A DNA stretch of 64,000 nucleotides. It comes from Prosthecobacter vanneervenii (GTDB lineage: Bacteria > Verrucomicrobiota > Verrucomicrobiia > Verrucomicrobiales > Verrucomicrobiaceae). A model generated the notes under the pieces. That model saw only the letters and a program-made list of their open reading frames with translations, did not search any database and was not told the origin of the DNA. A program made the position numbers and the translations under genes. This document shows positions 37,176 through 45,196 of the stretch, piece by piece. Within the stretch, counting starts at the first letter, position 1; each line of letters begins with the position of its first letter. Where the stretch lies: assembly GCF_014203095.1 (NCBI RefSeq), contig NZ_JACHIG010000001.1, positions 496,001 through 560,000 of the forward strand, in the 5' to 3' direction.

Positions 37176-37922
37176 ATGCGTTCCACCAATCCCACTCTTA
37201 ACGACCAAGTCTTTGTCAATGCACGCACCGGCCTGGCCGCCGATGGCGTCATGACGCTCAACGGCACCGTTCTTAAAACAGCCATCCTCACCCTGCTGCT
37301 GGTTGCCTCCGCTAGTTGGAGCTGGAAGCTGGCCATGAGTGGCAATCCGCCTGCTTGGTTTGGCTCAGCGCTCACTTTTGGTTGGATCATCCCTCTGGTC
37401 ATGGCGCTGATCATTTCCTTCAAGCCCACCACCGCACCCGCACTCGCCCCCGTTTATGCGCTGGGGAAGGGGATCATCGTCGGCATCATCTCCGCCATGT
37501 ATGAAAGAGCCTATGGGGGCATCGTTCTCTCGGCGGTCGTGCTCACCTGCGGCGTCTTGTTTGCCTTGCTGGCGGCGTATTCCACGGGCCTGATCAAGCC
37601 TAGCGAGAACTTTAAGCTCGGCATCGTGGCCGCCACAGGAGGAGTGGCGCTTTTCTATCTCGCCACGCTCGTGCTGGGTATGTTTGGCATCCACATCCCT
37701 GGACTGTTTGGCAATGGCGTGATCGGCATCGCCTTCTCCGCGTTTGTTGTCATTCTGGCTGCTCTCAACCTCGTCCTGGACTTTGACTTCATCGAAAACG
37801 GCTGCGCTGCTGGCGCTCCCAAGCACATGGAATGGTACGCAGCTTTTGGCCTGCTCGTCACCTTGGTGTGGCTCTACTTGGAAATCCTGCGCCTGCTGGC
37901 CAAACTGCGCAGCCGCGATTGA
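37176..37922 (+). CDS. Bax inhibitor-1/YccA-family membrane protein
   Basis: Integral membrane protein of 248 residues with seven hydrophobic helices, matching the Bax inhibitor-1 superfamily, bacterial YccA/YbhL/YetJ-type. Features include an N-terminal cytoplasmic stretch (STNPTLNDQVFVNARTG), YALGKGIIVGIISAMYERAY, the LAAYSTGLIKPSENFKLGI segment, the LNLVLDFDFIENGCAAGAPK loop with paired aspartates that form the pH sensor of the family, and terminal WLYLEILRLLAKLRSRD. Family members act as calcium leak channels or modulate FtsH-type proteolysis; neither is shown here. Followed by an exported hypothetical gene 37 bases later on the same strand. Confidence 0.9.
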   Translation: MRSTNPTLNDQVFVNARTGLAADGVMTLNGTVLKTAILTLLLVASASWSWKLAMSGNPPAWFGSALTFGWIIPLVMALIISFKPTTAPALAPVYALGKGIIVGIISAMYERAYGGIVLSAVVLTCGVLFALLAAYSTGLIKPSENFKLGIVAATGGVALFYLATLVLGMFGIHIPGLFGNGVIGIAFSAFVVILAALNLVLDFDFIENGCAAGAPKHMEWYAAFGLLVTLVWLYLEILRLLAKLRSRD

Positions 37923-37959
37923 ACACAGCGTCGTAGTATCAGTTCCAAGCTACCCCATC

Positions 37960-38655
37960 ATGAAAGTCTCTCTCATTCTCAGTCTGCTGCTGGCTGGTGC
38001 CTCGCTGTGCCACGCCAATCCCGAGATCGCCACCATCATTGATCAGGAATACGGTGCCGCCACCTCCGAAGGAGTGGTGCTCCTGCAGTCTCCCGCCAGC
38101 CCGGCGGATCCCACGCAGTGGTCTGTCTATGCCCGCGACCCCTTCCGCCCTGGGGAACTGGTGCGTTCCACCCTCACCTCCGCCAAAAGCGGCTGGGCTC
38201 CCAAGGCCAGCGGTGCAGGCAGCAAGTTGCTGACTCGTGTGCCGCCGCAGCCGATTGCCTTTAATCGCATCAAATTCCGTTCTTCTGACGCGCTCAGGAT
38301 CGCACAGCAAAATGCGGCCATGGCCAAGGTGAATTTTGTCACCGCCGCCTACCAGCTTGCTGCCAATGCCACCACAGGAGCTCCTGAATGGGGCCTGGCT
38401 CTCGATGGTCCCGATGGGGCAGAAGTGGGGTTTGTCGTCATCTCGGCGGAGACTGGTGCTGTGCTGCATCAGCAGTGGAACAATGGTCTGGCCAGTTATG
38501 CTGAAGGCGAGCCCGCCACTCCGCCCGCCTCCAAAGGCGAGAAGGCTGCCGACGACGTGAAACGCGCCGCCCGCCGAGCCTGGGAATGGACTGGCGATAC
38601 AGGCCTCGAAGTCGGCCACTTCTTCAAGCGTCTGTTTAAAAGCAGCGGCAACTAA
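37960..38655 (+). CDS. Exported hypothetical protein
   Basis: A 231-residue protein with a signal peptide (SLILSLLLAGASLCHA). The body contains IIDQEYGAATSEGVVLLQS, FNRIKFRSSDALRIAQQNAA, then WGLALDGPDGAEVGFVVISA-ETGAVLHQQW, which resembles a PepSY-like alpha/beta unit but too weakly to assert. The C-terminal part is basic and amphipathic (KRAARRAWEWTGDTGLEVGH), ending in KRLFKSSGN. The ATG at 37960 is chosen as it precedes the signal; the frame upstream overlaps the Bax inhibitor-1 gene. Function is unknown. Confidence 0.72.
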   Translation: MKVSLILSLLLAGASLCHANPEIATIIDQEYGAATSEGVVLLQSPASPADPTQWSVYARDPFRPGELVRSTLTSAKSGWAPKASGAGSKLLTRVPPQPIAFNRIKFRSSDALRIAQQNAAMAKVNFVTAAYQLAANATTGAPEWGLALDGPDGAEVGFVVISAETGAVLHQQWNNGLASYAEGEPATPPASKGEKAADDVKRAARRAWEWTGDTGLEVGHFFKRLFKSSGN

Positions 38656-38658
38656 CAA

Positions 38659-38729
38659 GTGATGCAGGCACTCCTGCCTGCAAGACGAGCATTACACAAC
38701 GCACGTGCGGGCAGGAATGCCCGCATCAC
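38659..38729. repeat. BIME-like paired inverted repeat between convergent genes
   Basis: Two 24-base units face each other: 38659-38682 (begins GTGATGCAGGCA) and 38706-38729 (ends GCCCGCATCAC), separated by 23 bases. Reverse-complementing the second gives the first with three differences, two of them compensating within each unit's own short hairpin. Each unit is itself a hairpin around TCC(T), e.g. GCGGGCA-GGAA-TGCCCGC. This is the structure of REP/BIME elements, which can act as bidirectional terminators or messenger-stabilising structures. Confidence 0.75.
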
Positions 38730-38730
38730 T

Positions 38731-40131
38731 TCACAGCTCCACCGCCTGGTTCATGACCGCCACCTGCACCTTGCTTTCAGAGTGCTTGGCATCCAGCGCC
38801 ACCTTCAGCGCCTGGCTGCGCTCGGGTTCTCCATGCACCAGGAAAACGTTGCTCTTTGGCCCCTGCACATGATCAAACCACTGAAGCAGCTCGTTGTGGT
38901 CGGCGTGGCCTGAGAAGGAGTCGAGGATTTCAATGTCGGCTTTTACTTCAAATTCATCGCCGAGGATGTTCACATGCTTGTGTCCTTCCCGCAGCTTCCA
39001 GCCCAGGGTATGCTCCGCACAGTAGCCCACAAAGAGGACGGTGTTGTGCGGATTGCTGATGTTGTTGCGCAAATGATGCAGGATGCGCCCTGTTTCCGCC
39101 ATGCCTGAGGCGGAGATGATGACGGCGGCCCCCTTGAGCTTGTTCAGGTTCTTGGATTCGTTCACATCACGAACCAGAGCGAGTCCTTCAAAACCGAAGG
39201 GGTCTGTGCGCATGAATGCGGCTTCGCGCACCGTTGGCTTGAGCTCGTCCACGTGCAGCCGGAAGATCTCCGTGGCCTTCACTGCCAATGGGCTGTCCAC
39301 AAAGGTGGGGATGAGCGGAAAGCAGCCTTCATGGCGGAGCTGGTCCAGCGTGTAAAGCAGCTGCTGAGTGCGCTCCACCGCAAAGGCGGGGATGATCAGC
39401 TTGCCTTTCTGCTGCAAGATTTGGCGGATAATCCGGCAGATGTGCTCATTCGAGTCTGTGGCCAGTTCATGGTGCCTCCCGCCGTAGGTGCTTTCCATGA
39501 TGATGTAGTCCACCTTTTCGCTTGGTTCGGGATCACTGAGGAGATCATTGTTTGGGCGACCAATGTCACCGGAGAATAGCAGGCGGGATTTGCGCCCCGT
39601 TTCGCGGTCATTGATGTCCAGAATGACCTGTGCCGAGCCAAGAACGTGCCCGGCGTCGATGAAGGTCAGTGTGACTCCGTCTGCGATCAGCATCGGCCGG
39701 TGGTAACCCACGGAAACAAACTGGCGCATGCACCGTTCAGCATCTGCCATGGTGTAGCTGGCCTCCAGCAAAGGCAGCTTGTCATTCTTGCGATGGCGGT
39801 TCAGCCAGTTGATGTCGCTTTCGTGGATGTGTGCCGCATCTGGCAGCATGATGCTGCATAGGTCCCGGGTGGCAGGAGTGGCAAAGATGTTGCCGTTGAA
39901 GCCGCGCTTGCACAGGTGGGGCAGATTTCCGCTGTGGTCGATGTGCGCATGAGAGAGCACCACCACGTCGATCTTGGCCGGATCAAAGGGGAAGTCACGA
40001 TTGCGCTCAAAGGCCTCCTGTCGGCGGCCCTGATACAAGCCGCAGTCCAGCAGGATGCGCTGGCCATTGACGGTGATGAGATGTTTCGAGCCCGTGGTTG
40101 TGCCTGCGGCACCGCAGAAAGTCAGTTTCAT
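38731..40131 (-). CDS. MBL-fold beta-CASP hydrolase (RNA-processing CPSF-like family)
   Basis: Metallo-beta-lactamase fold hydrolase of 466 residues with beta-CASP and RNA-specificity domains, similar to CPSF-73-like bacterial exonucleases. MBL motifs: LSHAHIDHSGNLPHL (HxHxDH), GHVLGSAQVIL, and LLFSGDIGRPNNDLL. The beta-CASP part has MESTYGGRHHEL and IIPAFAVERTQQLLYTLDQL. The specificity domain shows SASGMAETGRILHHL, FVGYCAEHTLGWKL and DSFSGHADHNELLQWFDHV with its late histidines. Members degrade or process RNA; the exact substrate is not predicted. It follows the sialate O-acetylesterase gene by 39 bases, probably coincidental operon membership. Confidence 0.93.
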   Translation of the reverse strand: MKLTFCGAAGTTTGSKHLITVNGQRILLDCGLYQGRRQEAFERNRDFPFDPAKIDVVVLSHAHIDHSGNLPHLCKRGFNGNIFATPATRDLCSIMLPDAAHIHESDINWLNRHRKNDKLPLLEASYTMADAERCMRQFVSVGYHRPMLIADGVTLTFIDAGHVLGSAQVILDINDRETGRKSRLLFSGDIGRPNNDLLSDPEPSEKVDYIIMESTYGGRHHELATDSNEHICRIIRQILQQKGKLIIPAFAVERTQQLLYTLDQLRHEGCFPLIPTFVDSPLAVKATEIFRLHVDELKPTVREAAFMRTDPFGFEGLALVRDVNESKNLNKLKGAAVIISASGMAETGRILHHLRNNISNPHNTVLFVGYCAEHTLGWKLREGHKHVNILGDEFEVKADIEILDSFSGHADHNELLQWFDHVQGPKSNVFLVHGEPERSQALKVALDAKHSESKVQVAVMNQAVEL

Positions 40132-40170
40132 GGTCGGTTGGGAAAAGCTGGCTGGTTGGTTGGCCTGACC

Positions 40171-42129
40171 TTACTTGGTATGATACGCCTCCACTTCGGT
40201 GGTAAACGCAAAGGTGTTGGGATATTCGCCGGCCAGCTTGGCATGGTGGTCCAGGTAGCTGATGCGGATGTAGCGTGCATCAGCATCCGGGAAGCTGACT
40301 CTGGCGCGCTCGGCTTTGCCAAGGGTGAAGGCATGGCGGCCCACTTCGCGGAAGGTCTTGCCGTCTACACTCACAGACACCGCCACTGTTTTGGTGGAAC
40401 CGATCGCTGGCACGCTCACACAAACGAGATTGACCGGCTTCGGCTTCTTGAGGTCCACAGTCACATGTTTCGGAAATTTGTCACTATTGCTTGTGGCGTA
40501 GCAGTTTGGAGGATATTCGACGACAGAGCCATCGGTCAGGCCGGTGTCCCAGCCATAGGTGTTTTTGTCGCTGCTTTCCCAGGTGCAGCCGCGCGCCAGG
40601 TTGTCGCCCATGTCGGGATCCACCGGCCAGTGCGTGTGGAAGGCGGTGGCCTGCAGTCCTTCGTTGTTCATCAGATTATGGATGGCCAGCTTGCTCCAGG
40701 CAAAGCGGGCGCGGCGCGGCTCCGGCACAGCGGCGGAGCTGATGAGGATGCTGCTGCCATCGATCTTCGCTTCGGCAGGATGGAAGACGCCATCTTTCCC
40801 GGCGATCTCGAAATGGGAGAGAGGCTTGCCATCGCGCGAGGCCAGGCCGCTGCCGGAATGGTCAAACTTGGCTCGGATTGCCGCGCCTTCGATGGCGTAG
40901 CCTGCATACAGCGGGCCGTTGGGGTCGATCTCCTTGTGGCCGTACTCCTTGGCCAAAGCCCAGAGCGAAAGCCTGCGAGCGACCTCCTTCTTGTGCGCGG
41001 GGTGAATATCGGTCACCTCGCCGATGTCGGATATCACTGCCATGCCGGTGTGAGGAATCTGAAGGCACTCGCGCTGCGCCTGCCAGAATTGCGGCAGGAT
41101 CTCGGCATCCTCAGTGCCATATTGCCAGGGAGCGATCTGTACAAAGTAAAATGGCAGTTCCGGCAGTTGGAAGGCCGCACGCCAGGAGGCCAGCAGCGCC
41201 TTGGTCTTTTCCATGTAGGCAAAGCCTTCCACATGATTTGACTCTCCTTGATACCAGATGCTGCCACGCAGTGCGAAAGGCGTGAGCGGGTGAATCATGG
41301 CATTATACAGAGAGGTCGGAGTCACCTCATTGAAAGGCGCTGCCGCAGGCTGCTTGGGCAAGGCAGGCACAGCTTTTTTCTGATCCAGCGCAGCACGCGC
41401 GGTCTTGGACCACGCATCGATCTCCGCCAGGTATTTTTCATGGGTGGCGCGGTAAATGTCGCTGCCGGGGATCTTGGTGTGCATGTCTGCAGCCAGCTCC
41501 TTCAGCGCAGGCACGGCATCCAGTCCCTCGATGCTCGTCCAAGGCTCGATGCGGGTTCCTCCCCAGGCGCTCAAGATCATGCCCACGGGCACCTTCAGCT
41601 CTTCCTGCAGCCGCAGGCCAAAGTAATAGGCCACCGCTGAGAAAGAGGCGGCGCTGGCCGGGGTGCACTGGGTCCAGGCAGTCTTGACGTCCTCCTGCGG
41701 ATTGGCAGCCACAGCCTTGGGAACTTCAATCAGCCGAAGTCTGGGGTGCGTGGCTTTCGGGATGTCTGCAGCGCTATCCGGCTTCATCTGCATTTCCCAC
41801 TCCATGTTGGACTGGCCTGATGCCAGCCACACCTCGCCCACCAGCACATCCTGCACGGTGGCGGTGCCTGCTTTCAGCACCTGCGGCTGATCATTCGCTG
41901 TCAGGGCGTCCAGTTTTACCATCCAGCGCCCAGCGGCATCGGCTTTAGTGGATTTCTTCTGTCCGGCAAACTCCACCGTCACCTCCTCGCCCGGATCGGC
42001 CTTGCCCCATACCGGCACCGGCATGCCACGCTGCAGCACCATGTGGTCGGTGAAAATGGCCGGCAGCCTGACTGCTGCATGGGCGGTGGTGAAAACAGCA
42101 AGACAGGAGAGAAGGAGCAGCGGTTTCAT
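40171..42129 (-). CDS. Exported sialate O-acetylesterase-like protein
   Basis: A 652-residue exported esterase of the sialate O-acetylesterase family, removing O-acetyl groups from sialic or other sugars. A signal peptide (LLLLSCLAVFTTAHA) is followed by RLPAIFTDHMVLQRGMPVPV, a hallmark N-terminus, then the catalytic serine motif VWLASGQSNMEWEMQ near residue 105, GTRIEPWTSIEGL and GSIWYQGESNHVEGFAYM. The C-terminal 130 residues (YPPNCYATSNSDKFPKHVTV to RYIRISYLDHHAKL) look like a beta-sandwich carbohydrate-binding module of the F5/8 type. Many PVC genomes have numerous copies for glycan degradation. The gene is divergent from the NHL-repeat gene with 128 bases between them. Confidence 0.93.
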   Translation of the reverse strand: MKPLLLLSCLAVFTTAHAAVRLPAIFTDHMVLQRGMPVPVWGKADPGEEVTVEFAGQKKSTKADAAGRWMVKLDALTANDQPQVLKAGTATVQDVLVGEVWLASGQSNMEWEMQMKPDSAADIPKATHPRLRLIEVPKAVAANPQEDVKTAWTQCTPASAASFSAVAYYFGLRLQEELKVPVGMILSAWGGTRIEPWTSIEGLDAVPALKELAADMHTKIPGSDIYRATHEKYLAEIDAWSKTARAALDQKKAVPALPKQPAAAPFNEVTPTSLYNAMIHPLTPFALRGSIWYQGESNHVEGFAYMEKTKALLASWRAAFQLPELPFYFVQIAPWQYGTEDAEILPQFWQAQRECLQIPHTGMAVISDIGEVTDIHPAHKKEVARRLSLWALAKEYGHKEIDPNGPLYAGYAIEGAAIRAKFDHSGSGLASRDGKPLSHFEIAGKDGVFHPAEAKIDGSSILISSAAVPEPRRARFAWSKLAIHNLMNNEGLQATAFHTHWPVDPDMGDNLARGCTWESSDKNTYGWDTGLTDGSVVEYPPNCYATSNSDKFPKHVTVDLKKPKPVNLVCVSVPAIGSTKTVAVSVSVDGKTFREVGRHAFTLGKAERARVSFPDADARYIRISYLDHHAKLAGEYPNTFAFTTEVEAYHTK

Positions 42130-42257
42130 GCGGTTGTGAGGAGATTTTGGCAGGATTGATGAAATGTGCCAATGAAACGGCGCTTTGATTGCACGTAGGT
42201 ATTTCCTGCTTGGCTTTCCGTGCCCTCTCCGTCATCGTCATTTAATCTTCTTCAACT

Positions 42258-43331
42258 ATGCGCCTCCTACTTACCTTTGCCCTCATCGCCCAATGCGCCA
42301 CAGCCGCTGATTGGACCATCTCAACCTTTGCAGGAAACGGCACAGCCGGAGGCAGCGGTGATGGAGGCCCTGCCATTGCTGCACAGATTGACAATCCGTT
42401 TGGCGTGGTGCGTGGCCCGGATGGCGCCATCTGGTTCTGCGAATACACCGGCCAGCGCATTCGCCGCGTGGCAGCAGACGGCACCATCAGCACCATCGCA
42501 GGCACAGGAAAGAAGGGCTACAGCGGCGATGGCGGCCACGCCCTGCAGGCCACCTTTAACCTGCCACACGAGCTGCGTTTTGACTCCCGGGGCGACCTCT
42601 ACGTGGTGGACATGACCAACCACGCCGTTCGCAAAATCGACATGAAGACCAAGCTCATCACCACCTTTGCCGGCACAGGTGTGGCTGGCTACAGCGGCGA
42701 CGGCGGCCTGGCCTCCCAGGCTCAGTTCAAGAGTCCGCACAGCATCCAGTTTGGTCCGGATGGCAGCCTTTATGTCTGCGACATCGGCAACAACGTCATC
42801 CGCCGCATCGACATGCAGACGGGCGTCATCAGCACCTTTGCTGGCACTGGCAAAGCGGGCCCCACGCCCGACGGCGCACCCATCTCAGGCACTCCGCTGA
42901 AAGGCCCGCGCAGCATCGACTTCGATAAAGAGGGCAACCTCTGGCTCGTCACCCGCGAAGGTAACCAGGTCTTCAAATTCGATCTCAAAGCCGGCATTAT
43001 CCACCATGTGGCAGGCACGGGAGCCAAAGGCTTCGGCGGCAATGGCGGCCCCGCCAAGCTGGCCACCCTCAGCGGCCCCAAGGGCGTCTCCATCGACGCC
43101 GAGGGCAACGCCTGGCTGGCCGACACCGAAAGCCACAGCGTGCGCATGATCAATGCAAAGACCGGCAATCTCGAACTCATCGCTGGCACCGGCGAGAAAG
43201 GCGACGGCCCGGATGGCAACCCTCTGAACTGCAAGATGGCCCGCCTCCACGGCATCTACTGCGATGCCGACGGCTCCGTCTTCATCGGAGATAGTGAGAC
43301 GCATCGTGTGCGTGTGCTGCGGAAGAAGTGA
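42258..43331 (+). CDS. Exported NHL-repeat protein
   Basis: A 357-residue exported protein forming a beta-propeller of NHL repeats. A signal peptide (LLLTFALIAQCATA) is followed by about six blades with the shared pattern ISTFAGNGTAGGSGDGGPA, then LPHELRFDSRGDLYVVDMTN and similar. The AGTG..G..GDGG signature recurs at least five times and Leu-Tyr-Val-Xaa-Asp blade strands follow each. Such propellers bind ligands or mediate protein contacts outside the cell; no enzyme activity is indicated. DNA-level repetition mirrors the protein repeats. It ends convergently near dus; a palindromic element lies between. Confidence 0.9.
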   Translation: MRLLLTFALIAQCATAADWTISTFAGNGTAGGSGDGGPAIAAQIDNPFGVVRGPDGAIWFCEYTGQRIRRVAADGTISTIAGTGKKGYSGDGGHALQATFNLPHELRFDSRGDLYVVDMTNHAVRKIDMKTKLITTFAGTGVAGYSGDGGLASQAQFKSPHSIQFGPDGSLYVCDIGNNVIRRIDMQTGVISTFAGTGKAGPTPDGAPISGTPLKGPRSIDFDKEGNLWLVTREGNQVFKFDLKAGIIHHVAGTGAKGFGGNGGPAKLATLSGPKGVSIDAEGNAWLADTESHSVRMINAKTGNLELIAGTGEKGDGPDGNPLNCKMARLHGIYCDADGSVFIGDSETHRVRVLRKK

Positions 43332-43340
43332 TTGCAGGCG

Positions 43341-43452
43341 GGTAGGGCGCTTGGGCCTCCGAGCGCCGTTGTTTGCGGGTCAGTGGCTCACTTGACGCCA
43401 CAGGTCATTCGCTTCCTTATGACCTCTCGCGGCTGGTTGGGGACAACCAGCC
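43341..43452. repeat. Palindromic intergenic repeat region between NHL gene and dus
   Basis: Two inverted repeats sit in the 137-base gap between convergent genes: GGCGCT (43346-43351) with AGCGCC (43362-43367), and a perfect 9-base stem GGCTGGTTG (43431-43439) with CAACCAGCC (43444-43452) around a GGGA loop. The second is the stronger. The core GGGCCTCCGAGC is the reverse complement of a block near 16280. They look like chromosomal palindromic repeats and may also stop transcription from both sides. Confidence 0.65.
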
Positions 43453-43468
43453 CTACCACGCATTCACC

Positions 43469-44440
43469 CTAGAAATGCCTGGCGCACACCTCCATGATGC
43501 CTGCACGCGTGGTGCAGCGGCGCATGACATTGAGAAATCCCTCTGAGTCCGCCAGACCGGGCGCGAAGAAGTTGAGGTGCTTTTTGATGCGGTTCACCAT
43601 GTCCAGTTCCCGGGTGTCGGGAGTGGTCACTGTTTCGTAGAGTTCCTCCACGTAACGGAGGCGGTCGGCGGGTGTAGGCTGGAAGACGGGCTCTCCACGT
43701 GCCTGCTGACGTATCTGCTCAAAGATCCACGGATTGCTGATGGCACCACGGCCGATCATGAGTCCGTGCACGCCGGTCTGCTTTTTGACAGCCTCAGCAT
43801 CGAGAATAGTGCGCACGTTGCCGTTGGCCAGCACCGGGCAGGGGAGTGCGGAGGTGGCCTGACCGATGAGGTCGTAGCGCACGCCATCCCGGTACATCTG
43901 CAGCACGGTACGGCCGTGGATGGTCACGAGGTCCACGCCATGCTTGGCAAACAGCGGCACCAGTGCATCGATAGTCTCAGTGTCGTCAAAGCCCAGGCGC
44001 GTTTTCACGGTGAACTTGATGGACACAGCCTCTCTCAGCGCGCCCAGGATGCCCTCGATGCGCGGCACATCACGTAGCAGACCACCCCCTGCGCATTTCT
44101 TGTACACCACCGGGGCAGGGCAGCCGAGATTGAGATCCACTCCGGCGATGTTGTAGCGCTGCAGCTCTTTGGCGCTGCGCACGAGTGACGGGATGTCGTT
44201 CCCGATCATCTGCGCGATGGCCGGCTTGCCAGTCGGGTTGTGAATCAGCGAGGCCAGGATGGGCTTGTCCAGATGCGAGTCCGGGTGCACGCGGAAGTAC
44301 TCCGTGTAATAGACATCTGCACCGCCATAGCGCGTCATCAGTCGCCAAAACTCCAGATCCGTTACATCTTGCATCGGGGCCAGCGCCAGCAGCGGCTCAG
44401 GCCGTGCTAGAAGCTGTTCGAGATGTGTCACCGGAGTCAT
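43469..44440 (-). CDS. tRNA-dihydrouridine synthase
   Basis: FMN-dependent reductase that makes dihydrouridine in tRNA D loops. Of 323 residues, the TIM-barrel landmarks are LLALAPMQDVTDLEFWRLM, YYTEYFRVHPDS, VDLNLGCPAPVVYKKCAGGG with the catalytic cysteine in GCP, IKFTVKTRLGFDDTE with the FMN lysine, LVTIHGRTVLQMY, VLANGNVRTILDAEAV and the terminal GLMIGRGAISNPWIFEQI. The protein is longer at the N-terminus than the core domain by a short leader only. Dus subgroup (A, B or C) cannot be settled by eye. It is divergent from a membrane-protein gene 96 bases away. Confidence 0.92.
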   Translation of the reverse strand: MTPVTHLEQLLARPEPLLALAPMQDVTDLEFWRLMTRYGGADVYYTEYFRVHPDSHLDKPILASLIHNPTGKPAIAQMIGNDIPSLVRSAKELQRYNIAGVDLNLGCPAPVVYKKCAGGGLLRDVPRIEGILGALREAVSIKFTVKTRLGFDDTETIDALVPLFAKHGVDLVTIHGRTVLQMYRDGVRYDLIGQATSALPCPVLANGNVRTILDAEAVKKQTGVHGLMIGRGAISNPWIFEQIRQQARGEPVFQPTPADRLRYVEELYETVTTPDTRELDMVNRIKKHLNFFAPGLADSEGFLNVMRRCTTRAGIMEVCARHF

Positions 44441-44536
44441 AGCGGCGGGTGTCTAACCACGGATTTCACCACTCTTCACGGATAAAATGGCATCCGCTTG
44501 GCAAAATGCCCGCCTTCTGGTAAAACTCCTAAAGAT

Positions 44537-45196
44537 ATGACACGCCGCGATTTACGCCCTCTAAGCATCCTGATAGGCCTTTTGGTGATCGGGATCTTCG
44601 TGGGGTTTTGGCTTCACTCGACTAGACCGCAGACAATTGCTGAAAGATCCCCGACACAGATGACAGCAGCGCTCCAGCGGCAGTCCAAGCAGGAAACCAT
44701 ATTCCCTATGCCAGCTGAGCAGACGCAGCCGCTCTCCGCAGAGCCGCCAGTAGCCCAGTCTCAGGTCGGAGACCTGCGCGCTGATGGCAAACGCGAGTTG
44801 CAGGCCTACCGCCTCGTCGTGCGTGGCGGGGTGATTTCACTGGATGGCAATGAGCGCATCGCGGGGGATTTTCACCGTCGTCGCGGTCCACAGGCCTGGA
44901 TGCCCGGCATGTGGTGCGTAAGACTGCTGGATGCCAACATGCGTGTGCTGGCCGAGGAAACCGCCAATGCCCCTGATGAGCCTTGCGTGGTGCTGGACCC
45001 TCAGAATCTGGATGCGAAAGGCAAGCCTCAGGTCACCCAGTTCGCCGGAGCCGGTGAAGACGCCATGCTGCAGGTGCGCATGCCACCCACCCCCGAGGCC
45101 AAATGGCTGAAAGTGTACCGCCTCTCCGGCATGGAGCGGGCCGACTGGAACACCGAACCCATGGGCAGGCTGCTCACCTCGATCCCCCTGCCATGA
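44537..45196 (+). CDS. Single-pass membrane hypothetical protein, coupled to M64 peptidase
   Basis: A 219-residue protein with an N-terminal membrane helix (LSILIGLLVIGIFVGFWL) after a basic start, then a Gln/Pro-rich linker and an outside domain. That domain includes LQAYRLVVRGGVISLDGNER, PGMWCVRLLDANMRVLAEET and LKVYRLSGMERADWN, a layout that fits a small beta-sandwich. The last four bases (ATGA at 45193-45196) overlap the start of the peptidase gene, and identical gene pairs are common in verrucomicrobial genomes by my recollection. Likely a partner or regulator of the peptidase at the membrane; this is inference. The ATG at 44537 fits the signal-anchor; an upstream in-frame ATG at 44498 lacks support. 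Confidence 0.75.
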   Translation: MTRRDLRPLSILIGLLVIGIFVGFWLHSTRPQTIAERSPTQMTAALQRQSKQETIFPMPAEQTQPLSAEPPVAQSQVGDLRADGKRELQAYRLVVRGGVISLDGNERIAGDFHRRRGPQAWMPGMWCVRLLDANMRVLAEETANAPDEPCVVLDPQNLDAKGKPQVTQFAGAGEDAMLQVRMPPTPEAKWLKVYRLSGMERADWNTEPMGRLLTSIPLP

